Assembly (NCBI GenBank): GCA_003489165.1 | Contig: DNJG01000106.1 | Coordinates: 4,353-28,672 of the forward strand | Reading direction: 5' to 3' | Length of the DNA: 24,320 nucleotides | DNA from: Nitrospinota bacterium | GTDB lineage: Bacteria; Nitrospinota; Nitrospinia; UBA9942 | In this document: piece by piece, positions 1-6,204 of the stretch | Position numbering within the stretch: the first letter of the stretch is position 1 | Layout of the letters: each line of letters begins with the position of its first letter | The notes under the pieces: model-generated | Told to the model about the DNA's origin: nothing | Databases searched by the model: none | What the model saw: only the letters and a program-made list of their open reading frames with translations | Program-made: the position numbers and the translations under genes

Positions 1-22
1 ACCGACCGACCGACCGACCGAC
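1..22. repeat. ACCG tetranucleotide microsatellite at window edge
   Basis: The window begins with five and a half exact copies of ACCG. No other part of this AT-rich sequence looks like it, and it directly precedes the weak start region of the first gene. It may be a real microsatellite or an assembly or adapter artefact at a contig end. Confidence 0.8.
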
Positions 23-53
23 TATTTTTATAGAAAAATTTTTGAGTGAAATT

Positions 54-2129
54 ATGAGATTTAAAATCCGCACAAAACTCCTTATTGCGTTCCTTGCAAT
101 TATATTTCCGTTCATTGTTATTGTCGGCGCCATAGTACTCTATAATACAATGACCATCCGCAATGCCTCATTAAAGATAGAGGCGATATCCGAAGAACTG
201 CATACGGTTCTGAGCCTTCAGCTTGCCATAGATAAGTCCCTCATGCCCGGAAATGACTACATCATCACAGGAGACAAAAGATATATTGATGAATTTAATG
301 ATGCCTCAAAGGATGTAGAGGATTTAATAGAGAAGGTGGAAAAGATCCTTGTTGTTTTAGGAGGCATGGATACCCCTGAGGTAAAAGAGGAGATGGAGAT
401 ATTAAAATCTGTCAAGACCGCATGGCAGAATATAAAAGAGGCTTCTCAAAAGATATTTGAAATTCCGAATCCTGTTGGCAATAAAGAAGCGGCAGGGCTT
501 ATGGAGGAGATGGATTACAAATGGGCATATCCTGCTATAAAGATGCTTGACAGTTACCATGAAATAGACAGAAAAGAGCATACAGAGGCTATAGAGGAAT
601 TATATAGGGCATGGATATTAGCATGGGTAATCATGATTGGAGGTGCGGTTTTACTTATAACTTTCGGTGTTTTCTTTGCCATCTTTTATTCAAGGTTGTT
701 TACGAGACCCATAGAAACCATTCATAACGGTGCTGATGCAATAGCTAAGGGCGATTTCAAGGTGAGGTTTGATATTAAGACAGGGGATGAGATTGAGCAG
801 TTATCAAAGGCAATGAATGAGATGGCTAAACAGCTTGATACCCTTTACCAAAATATGGGTGAAAAGATTGAAGAAGGAATCAAGAAGTTCAGCACCATTA
901 CAGAATCGGCAAATGATGCCATTATTGTCCTGACTTCCCCTGATACCATTCATTTCTGGAATAAAAAGTCTGAGGAGATGTTTGGATATAAGATAGATGA
1001 GGTTGTGGGAAAGAGTGTGCATGGACTCATTGTCCCGCAGAAGTTCAGAGAGAAGGCAAAAGGTGGCTTAGATAATTTCTTTAAGACAGGGCAGGGTCCT
1101 GTTATCGGGAAGGTTGTTGAGGTTTTTGGGATACATAAAGACGGCAGGGAGTTTCCCATTGAACTATCAGTATCTGCTGTCAGGATTGGAGATGAGTGGC
1201 AGGCAATAGGGATTATAAGGGATATAACGGAGAGGAAGAGGCTGGAGGAGGGATTTAAGGAAAGCGAAGAGCGGTACCGGGGTATTTTTGAAAAAACGCC
1301 TAATGTAATGGTAGTTTTTGATGCCGAGACTTGGCGATTTGAAAATGTCAACCCTGCCGCCATAGACCTTTATGGATATACAGAGGCGGAGTTTCTTTCG
1401 TTAACCCCTATGGATGTCTCGGCAGAGGTTGAAAAAACTAAAAAAGCTGTCCAAAATGGTCTTACCGAGAAGTTCGCTCATGTTCCTCTACGCTATCATA
1501 AGAAAAAAGATGGGACAGTCTTTCCTATTGAAATATTCATGGGAACCTTTTTTTCCAAAGGGCGTAAAAAGGGTTTTGCAGTTATAGTGGATATGACAGA
1601 GGCTAAGAAGGCAGAGGAGGCGATTAAGGAAAGTGAGGAACGGTTCAGGAGGCTTGTTGAATATTCACCACACGGGATTACAGTTCACAGTGAGGGCAGA
1701 CTTTTATACATAAATCCAATAGGAGCATCTCTTTTAGGTGCTTCAGATGCTAAAGAACTTATTGGAAGGGCAATAATGGATTTTCTGCATCCAGATTACA
1801 AGGAAATAGTCAGTGAAAGGATTCGGAAGGTTTTAAATGAGGGAAAAGAGGCGTCACCTTCGGAAGAGAAATTTATCCGACTTGACGGGAGTATTTTAGA
1901 TGCAGAGGTGAGTGCAGTCTCTGTAATCTATAGCGGCAAACAAGCGGTATTGGTCCATTTTAGTGATATTACTGAACGCAAGGAGGCAGAAAAAACCCTT
2001 AATCAGCGTTTTGATGAACTGGAGCAGTTTAGAAAAGTTACAATAAATAGGGAACTCAGGATGGAGGAGCTGAAGAGGAAGAATAAGGAACTGGAGGAGG
2101 AATTGAAGATATTGAGGGGGATGAGGTAG
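54..2129 (+). CDS. Membrane sensor protein: HAMP plus three PAS domains, no kinase
   Basis: This is a membrane-bound signal sensor with no catalytic output domain. From ATG 54 it is 691 aa. A TTG at 42 would add four residues, but neither start has a good Shine-Dalgarno. Visible in order: a transmembrane helix (about 8-30), a helical extracytoplasmic region (about 31-185) resembling four-helix-bundle/CHASE3 sensors, a second helix (about 188-213), HAMP (about 215-262), and three PAS domains (about 280-398, 406-522, 531-648). Each PAS ends in a PAC-like D-(I/M)-T-E motif. The last 45 residues form a charged coiled coil. HisKA, HATPase, GGDEF and EAL motifs are all absent and the protein ends at a clean TAG, so it probably passes its signal to a partner protein. 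The GAF-GAF-HD-GYP gene lies just beyond on the same strand and is a possible partner, though a minus-strand operon separates them. Confidence 0.85.
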   Translation: MRFKIRTKLLIAFLAIIFPFIVIVGAIVLYNTMTIRNASLKIEAISEELHTVLSLQLAIDKSLMPGNDYIITGDKRYIDEFNDASKDVEDLIEKVEKILVVLGGMDTPEVKEEMEILKSVKTAWQNIKEASQKIFEIPNPVGNKEAAGLMEEMDYKWAYPAIKMLDSYHEIDRKEHTEAIEELYRAWILAWVIMIGGAVLLITFGVFFAIFYSRLFTRPIETIHNGADAIAKGDFKVRFDIKTGDEIEQLSKAMNEMAKQLDTLYQNMGEKIEEGIKKFSTITESANDAIIVLTSPDTIHFWNKKSEEMFGYKIDEVVGKSVHGLIVPQKFREKAKGGLDNFFKTGQGPVIGKVVEVFGIHKDGREFPIELSVSAVRIGDEWQAIGIIRDITERKRLEEGFKESEERYRGIFEKTPNVMVVFDAETWRFENVNPAAIDLYGYTEAEFLSLTPMDVSAEVEKTKKAVQNGLTEKFAHVPLRYHKKKDGTVFPIEIFMGTFFSKGRKKGFAVIVDMTEAKKAEEAIKESEERFRRLVEYSPHGITVHSEGRLLYINPIGASLLGASDAKELIGRAIMDFLHPDYKEIVSERIRKVLNEGKEASPSEEKFIRLDGSILDAEVSAVSVIYSGKQAVLVHFSDITERKEAEKTLNQRFDELEQFRKVTINRELRMEELKRKNKELEEELKILRGMR

Positions 2130-2141
2130 TTTTACATTATC

Positions 2142-2185
2142 ATTGCAAAGGCGTCCTGAGCCTGCCAAAGGAAGTCCGAAGCAAT
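2142..2185. repeat. REP-like dispersed repeat remnant
   Basis: The segment is bounded by ATTGC and its complement GCAAT, and its core reads GCGTCCTGAGCCTGCC. It resembles the ATTGCGAGG...CGAAGCAAT dispersed repeats common in Nitrospirota and deltaproteobacterial genomes. It lies between the sensor stop codon and the 3' end of the minus-strand small genes. Only one copy is in the window, so the family assignment rests on memory of the motif. Confidence 0.5.
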
Positions 2186-2203
2186 CTATGATTCAGAAGA
2201 TTA

Positions 2204-2305
2204 CTAATGCTGGTGTCTTCTTCTATAGTCTTCTATTAAAGATAATGGAAGGAATAGAAGTGCTATTATAATTATGCCACCAAGAATAATGTAAAGTGGA
2301 TCCAT
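2204..2305 (-). CDS. 33-aa single-pass membrane miniprotein
   Basis: This short minus-strand ORF starts one base after the stop of the 64-aa gene (TAA-T-ATG) and has its own Shine-Dalgarno, AGGGAG, ending 7 nt before ATG. It encodes 33 residues: a short MDPLY leader, a very hydrophobic stretch (about residues 4-24, rich in I, L and G), and a charged EDYRRRHQH tail. That is the layout of a single-pass membrane miniprotein with a positive cytoplasmic end. The tight coupling and the ribosome site make chance unlikely. I do not recognise a family. It may be a subunit or regulator partnered with the upstream two-helix protein. Confidence 0.6.
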   Translation of the reverse strand: MDPLYIILGGIIIIALLFLPLSLIEDYRRRHQH

Positions 2306-2306
2306 A

Positions 2307-2501
2307 TTATTTCTCCCTATTTGGAGGAATCATGAAAAAAGCTATCACTAAAACAATACATCCTGTTATTATAATACTTGAAGCAACTGGTACTGTAACT
2401 TTTTCTGTAAGAAGTTTACCAATCAAGGCAATGGTAATCAAATATTCAACCACCTTGATTAACATTTTGCCGATTTCACGACGACGGTCATCATGTTTCA
2501 T
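2307..2501 (-). CDS. 64-aa two-helix membrane protein (DUF6722-like)
   Basis: This small minus-strand protein has a charged start (MKHDDRRREIGKM), a first helix at about 14-31, a second at about 38-57 and a short polar tail. The layout resembles the DUF6722 group of small membrane proteins, though that match is from memory. An ATG at 2519 would add six residues, but it lies inside the promoter (TTGACA 2538-2533, TATATT 2515-2510). The ATG at 2501 falls where transcription should begin, so I chose it and infer a leaderless message. The opposite-strand ORF over the same region is low-complexity and lacks these signals. It forms an operon with the 33-aa gene. Function unknown. Confidence 0.65.
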   Translation of the reverse strand: MKHDDRRREIGKMLIKVVEYLITIALIGKLLTEKVTVPVASSIIITGCIVLVIAFFMIPPNREK

Positions 2502-2509
2502 CTGATGTA

Positions 2510-2538
2510 AATATAGCATTTGAATCTTTGAGTGTCAA
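2510..2538 (-). promoter_or_regulatory. Near-consensus sigma70 promoter, leaderless start
   Basis: Read on the minus strand, TTGACA (2538-2533) is followed by a 17-bp spacer ending TGC and then TATATT (2515-2510), which is also an extended -10. The expected transcription start (2504-2502) falls 1-3 nt before the ATG at 2501, and there is no Shine-Dalgarno. Confidence 0.7.
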
Positions 2539-2562
2539 TTTTATTGATAGACTAAAAACAAT

Positions 2563-4365
2563 ATGAATAAAGATAATTCTAAATCCCAAATTATAAATCC
2601 TGAAATTGAAAGATTAAAGTCCGAGCTTGAGAAGAAAGACGCCGAGCTTCAGTTATTAAAATCGGAAATAGAGGGAAGACAAAATGCGATGGAAGATGAG
2701 CGTCGTGCAATGATGTATATGCTGGAGGATGCTAATGAGTCTATTGCTGAGATGGAGAGTGCAAAGAAAAGATTGGAAGAAGAGGTAGAAATTACGAAGC
2801 ATCTCCTTATGATTGCTGAGGCAATGGCAAACATAACTGATATAGGTAAACTTATATCGCAGGTATTGGAATGTAGTCATAAGATTACAGGGTGCGATAT
2901 TTGTCTTGCATATCTGTGGGATGTGGAGAGAGAGGCTTTTATACCAAACTACAGTATAGACTTGCCTTACGCTATACTCCCCATATTCAATACAAGCAAG
3001 ATTAAATATGATGCAGAAATTCTTATAAAGGCATTTGCCAATAGAATCCCGATTATAGAGGAAGCAGGCAATGAGGGTTCGTCTCTATTTCCGTATATTC
3101 AGGGTATTAACACAATTACCATAATTCCCTTGTCGGGCAGGAAGGATTTCTTAGGTTTTATCTCTGGCATATACAGAAAAAAGCCTGAGATTACAGAAAA
3201 GGACATGAAAGTTATGCAGGGGATATCAAATCAGCTATCAACAGCACTTGAACAGGCTCGGCTTTATAGGGAATCTCTTGACAAATCAATGGAGCTATCC
3301 CACAAGATTGAAACTATACAGGTGATGAATGATATTGACAGGAGCATCCTCTCATCCCTTAGAAGCACTGAGATGCTTGAGACAGTTATTATGATGATTG
3401 GGAGGCTGATTTTCTGCGACAGGGCAACTGTTGTGCTTGTGGACAAAGAGAAGGATGGTTTTATATACTCAGCAGGATTTGGGACAGACATTGTTCAGAA
3501 AGGTGCGGTTGTCCCATTTAAAAATACCAGCACAACAGAGGTCGTAAAGTCAGGCAGGTATCAGTATATAGCGAATCTCAGTGAAATAAAAGGCCTGCTC
3601 CCCCTTGAGGAGGGGCTTTTAAAGGAGGGTTTTCTTTCCCATATAAGGATTCCATTGGTTGCAAAGAATGAGATTGTGGGTGTCCTGAACCTCGGCTCAA
3701 AGAGACCCTCTGCATTCACACCTGAAGACCTCTCAACACTTGAGAAATTGGCATATCAGATAGGTGTTGCACTTGAGAACTCCCGCCTCATTACAGACCT
3801 TGAGGGGCTTTTTATAGGGACGGTCAAATCACTATCTTCTGCAATTGATGCCAAATCAAGATGGACGGCAGGTCATTCAGAGAGGGTTACAAAATTTGCA
3901 ATAGAAATAGGGAAGGGGATAGGGTTTTCTGAAAAAGAACTGAAGGATCTGGAGATTGCAAGTTTACTTCATGATATAGGAAAGCTTGGAACTTATGAAG
4001 CAATACTTGACAAGGCTGGGAAATTGACAGATGAGGAACTTAAGATAATTAAGCAGCATCCGGGTAAGGGTGCAGAGATACTATTGGCGATAAAGCAGAT
4101 GAAGGATATTATTCCCGGAGTAAAACATCACCATGAGTTTTTTAATGGAAAGGGCTATCCTGACGGTTTGAAAGGGGAGGGGATACCCCTTATGGCAAGA
4201 ATATTATGCGTTGCTGACAGTGTTGATGCAATGGGGGCGGACAGGCCTTACAGGAAGGGGAGGGCTATGGATGAGATAATTGTTGAACTAAAAAGATGTT
4301 CCGGAATGCAGTTTGACCCGAAGGTGGTGGATGTGTTTTTAAATGCAGTCAAACTTAAATCCTGA
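2563..4365 (+). CDS. GAF-GAF-HD-GYP cyclic-di-GMP phosphodiesterase
   Basis: This soluble 600-aa protein probably hydrolyses cyclic di-GMP. It opens with a coiled coil (about 10-80), followed by two GAF domains (about 82-232 and 255-412). The C-terminal HD-GYP domain (about 415-597) has H470-D471 in LLHDIGK, an HHHE metal-binding segment and the intact GYP signature at 531-533 in GKGYPDGLKGEGIP. Length and order are typical of cytoplasmic HD-GYP regulators, and no residue known to be needed for catalysis looks missing. There are no transmembrane segments, so input is probably a small ligand, or contact through the coiled coil. The ATG has no Shine-Dalgarno, and its upstream region is shared with the divergent small-membrane-protein promoter. 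Confidence 0.92.
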   Translation: MNKDNSKSQIINPEIERLKSELEKKDAELQLLKSEIEGRQNAMEDERRAMMYMLEDANESIAEMESAKKRLEEEVEITKHLLMIAEAMANITDIGKLISQVLECSHKITGCDICLAYLWDVEREAFIPNYSIDLPYAILPIFNTSKIKYDAEILIKAFANRIPIIEEAGNEGSSLFPYIQGINTITIIPLSGRKDFLGFISGIYRKKPEITEKDMKVMQGISNQLSTALEQARLYRESLDKSMELSHKIETIQVMNDIDRSILSSLRSTEMLETVIMMIGRLIFCDRATVVLVDKEKDGFIYSAGFGTDIVQKGAVVPFKNTSTTEVVKSGRYQYIANLSEIKGLLPLEEGLLKEGFLSHIRIPLVAKNEIVGVLNLGSKRPSAFTPEDLSTLEKLAYQIGVALENSRLITDLEGLFIGTVKSLSSAIDAKSRWTAGHSERVTKFAIEIGKGIGFSEKELKDLEIASLLHDIGKLGTYEAILDKAGKLTDEELKIIKQHPGKGAEILLAIKQMKDIIPGVKHHHEFFNGKGYPDGLKGEGIPLMARILCVADSVDAMGADRPYRKGRAMDEIIVELKRCSGMQFDPKVVDVFLNAVKLKS

Positions 4366-4397
4366 ATTTAGCTTGGCAAGATGTTTTTTAAAAAAAA

Positions 4398-4429
4398 TTG
4401 ACAATATCATGCCATCATGCTATCATGAC
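4398..4429 (+). promoter_or_regulatory. Toxin-antitoxin promoter with three 8-bp direct repeats
   Basis: TTGACA (4398-4403) and TATCAT (4421-4426) are 17 bp apart. Filling the spacer and covering the -10 are three adjacent 8-bp units, ATCATGCC, ATCATGCT and ATCATGAC (4406-4429). This is a likely operator for autoregulation by the antitoxin. A strong AAGGAGGA ribosome site follows at 4443-4450. Confidence 0.75.
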
Positions 4430-4455
4430 TTATAAAAATTAGAAGGAGGATTATA

Positions 4456-4713
4456 ATGTTATCGCAGGAGATTAAAACAATAGGTTCCAGCGGTCAAATA
4501 TCTCTGGGTAAGGAATACGCAGGGCAGCCGGTGCTTATAGAAGAAATAGAGGAAGGAGTATGGCTTATCAAAACTGCCAAAGTTATCCCTGATAGTGAAA
4601 TGTGGATTCATGAGGAACCCGCTAAATCTAAAATTGATAAATCTATCAAATGGGCTGAAAAAAATAAGCCAACCGAAACTAATATAGAGAAATTAAGTGG
4701 TAAAATCAGATAG
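4456..4713 (+). CDS. AbrB-like antitoxin
   Basis: This is an 85-aa protein whose first 45 residues (KTIGSSGQISLGKEYAGQPV onward) resemble the swapped-hairpin AbrB/SpoVT DNA-binding fold, where GQI-x-LGK matches the usual GQITIPK strand. The polar second half, from about residue 46, would be the flexible toxin-binding tail. The ATG has a strong ribosome site (AAGGAGGA). The gene overlaps the start of the downstream ORF, as is usual for type II toxin-antitoxin pairs. By analogy it neutralises the toxin and represses its own promoter through the triple repeat. Family assignment is by pattern and context. Confidence 0.7.
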   Translation: MLSQEIKTIGSSGQISLGKEYAGQPVLIEEIEEGVWLIKTAKVIPDSEMWIHEEPAKSKIDKSIKWAEKNKPTETNIEKLSGKIR

Positions 4714-5005
4714 GATTCTTTTGGACCTGAATAATCCAACATTTCAAGAAGATTTGTTTGCCCTAGAAAAAAACAATGCCACCCACATGTTAGGAACGCT
4801 ACACAAAATAAAGAAACTCACATGGACAGAAATATATAGAGATAAGGGATTGCGCTGGGAATTAGTCCAATCAAAAGAAGGACCTGCTGGGCAACGGCTC
4901 TATACAATTCGTATCAGTCAAGGATTTCGGGCTTTGGTTTATAGGGAAGGACAATATATGAGGTTTCTTTCACTTCATCCAGACCATGATTCTGCCTATC
5001 AGTGA
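4697..5005 (+). CDS. RelE/HigB-like toxin
   Basis: This protein of about 100 aa follows the antitoxin directly. The GTG at 4697 overlaps it by 17 bp. A TTG at 4721, just downstream of AGGA (4712-4715), would begin at the conserved-looking LDLNNPTFQE segment and is an equally good start. The second half, with RLYTIRISQGFRALVY and then MRFLSLHPDHDSAY, has the look of the C-terminal strands of RelE/HigB/ParE-fold toxins: an R-x-S core strand followed by a His/Asp-rich end. The likely role is an mRNA interferase or other growth inhibitor held in check by the upstream protein. I cannot assign catalytic residues with certainty. Confidence 0.65.
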   Translation: MVKSDRILLDLNNPTFQEDLFALEKNNATHMLGTLHKIKKLTWTEIYRDKGLRWELVQSKEGPAGQRLYTIRISQGFRALVYREGQYMRFLSLHPDHDSAYQ

Positions 5006-5037
5006 TGTTCAAAAAAGATGTTCCCTATCAGTCCCTG

Positions 5038-5157
5038 TTAAAGATATTTCTTGCTGAGAAGATTCAGGAAGAGTTGTGCTCCTAAGTCTTCCTCATATTT
5101 ATCCTTTTCCAACCCTGCTTTTACATATATTCCATCAGCCAAGCCTTTATTCCTTTT
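5038..5157 (-). pseudogene. Possible decayed gene fragment
   Basis: On the minus strand one frame reads about 39 residues up to a TAA at 5040-5038, including GLADGIYVKAG and DLGAQLFLNLLSKKYL, which look protein-like. An in-frame TGA lies immediately upstream at 5160-5158. The neighbouring frame continues plausible sequence upstream (AIIKKCEKGIKAW), as if a frameshift had occurred. No promoter, ribosome site or intact start is visible. This may be the last trace of a deleted gene or may be chance. Confidence 0.25.
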
Positions 5158-5193
5158 TCACACTTTTTGATTATAGCTCCGCGGAAAGTTCAA

Positions 5194-5222
5194 TTGACAT
5201 AACCATTAAATATGTTTATTAT
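5194..5222 (+). promoter_or_regulatory. Promoter for tRNA-Arg
   Basis: TTGACA (5194-5199), a 17-bp spacer and TATTAT (5217-5222) lie about 65 bp upstream of the mature tRNA. The predicted start near 5229 would give a 5' leader of about 60 nt to be removed by RNase P. The same transcript may continue into the methyltransferase gene 25 bp after the tRNA. Confidence 0.6.
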
Positions 5223-5289
5223 TCATTTTTAGACACATGATTATCAATCAGTTATCCTATTGGTATTAACATGTTGAATTATGAAGGAT

Positions 5290-5363
5290 GCGCCCGTAGC
5301 TCAATTGGATAGAGCGTCGGACTTCGAATCCGCAGGCTGGGGGTTCAAATCCCTCCGGGCGCG
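5290..5363 (+). tRNA. tRNA-Arg (anticodon TCG)
   Basis: A full cloverleaf can be drawn. The seven-pair acceptor GCGCCCG/CGGGCGC is perfect, the D arm contains TAGCTCAATTGGATAGAGC, and the T arm contains GGTTCAAATCC. The anticodon loop CTTCGAA gives TCG at 5324-5326, which reads CGA. Base G5363 is the discriminator, and CCA is not encoded. The outermost anticodon-stem pair (T5317-C5333) is a mismatch; the other four pairs are good. Missing CCA makes this tRNA dependent on a CCA-adding enzyme, a candidate for which lies 0.8 kb downstream. Confidence 0.93.
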
Positions 5364-5388
5364 TTAATATTAAACATGGAGTGTAATT

Positions 5389-6204
5389 ATGAGTGAAAAA
5401 GATAATCAGATTAATTGGGATAAGATTGCAGAGAAATTTGATATGTGGCTGCCCCAGCTCGCACCGGTCGGTGATGCGCTATTGTCTGTGCTTGATGTTC
5501 AAAGGGGTAATAAGGTTATAGATATTGCATCGGGGACCGGAGAGCCTGCGGTTACACTTGCTAAGAAGATGAATGGAAGTGTGGAAATAACAGGTATTGA
5601 CGCCGCTGATGGAATGGTGAGGGCGGCGAAGAAAAAGGTGGTTAAAGAGTCTCTCATAAATATATCCTTTCAGTGTATGCCGGCAGAGAAATTGATATTT
5701 AAAGATGAATCTTTTGACCGTGCAGTATGCCGCTTTGGCGTGATGCTGTTCAATGACCCCCTTCAGGGATTAAAAGAGATATGCAGGGTTCTTAAAAAGG
5801 ATGGACAATTTGCGATTGCTGTATGGGGCACTCCGGAGACTATGCCGATTATGTATTGGTCATATGAGGTATTTAAAAAAAGGCTGCCGAAGGAAAAACA
5901 CCCTCCACTTGCAAAGATAACCTCTCTTGGGGCGCCGGGTATTCTTGAAGTTTTGCTAAGTGAAGCAGGTTTTTCAAAATTCATAATAGAGCGGAAGTCA
6001 TTTAATTATCAATTTGACTCGTTTGATGAATATTGGGACATTGCAGAGGCATCGGATATTTTAAAACAGCAGTTTGATGCATTGCCTGAAAGCGAGCGGG
6101 GCAAGATCAGGGACGAAGTGAGATATTTTGCCCGGGATTTTATCCATTCAGGCGGCAGCTTAACCATTCCCCATGAATATCTGTTGGCTAACGGAAAGAA
6201 ATAA
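5389..6204 (+). CDS. Class I SAM-dependent methyltransferase (UbiE-like)
   Basis: This 271-aa cytoplasmic methyltransferase has a Rossmann-like core. Motif I is VIDIASGTGEPA (43-54), which binds S-adenosylmethionine, with the acidic end of the second strand at GIDAADGM (about 69-76). A later CRFGVMLFNDPLQGLKEICRVLKKDG stretch matches motifs II-III of the UbiE/COQ5-type group. The ATG has a GGAG ribosome site in AACATGGAGTG. The substrate cannot be told from sequence, and the neighbours do not form a quinone or other pathway. It lies 25 bp after the tRNA and overlaps the start region of the next gene, so the three may be one transcript. Confidence 0.8.
   Translation: MSEKDNQINWDKIAEKFDMWLPQLAPVGDALLSVLDVQRGNKVIDIASGTGEPAVTLAKKMNGSVEITGIDAADGMVRAAKKKVVKESLINISFQCMPAEKLIFKDESFDRAVCRFGVMLFNDPLQGLKEICRVLKKDGQFAIAVWGTPETMPIMYWSYEVFKKRLPKEKHPPLAKITSLGAPGILEVLLSEAGFSKFIIERKSFNYQFDSFDEYWDIAEASDILKQQFDALPESERGKIRDEVRYFARDFIHSGGSLTIPHEYLLANGKK

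Noticed and set aside
2296..2505. Plus-strand 69-codon ORF over the small membrane genes
   Set aside because: It lies opposite a minus-strand gene that has a near-consensus promoter, two clear helices and a coupled partner. The plus frame has low-complexity composition.
2307..2519. Longer start (ATG 2519) for the 64-aa protein
   Set aside because: That ATG lies between the -35 and -10 boxes, so it would not be on the transcript from the evident promoter.
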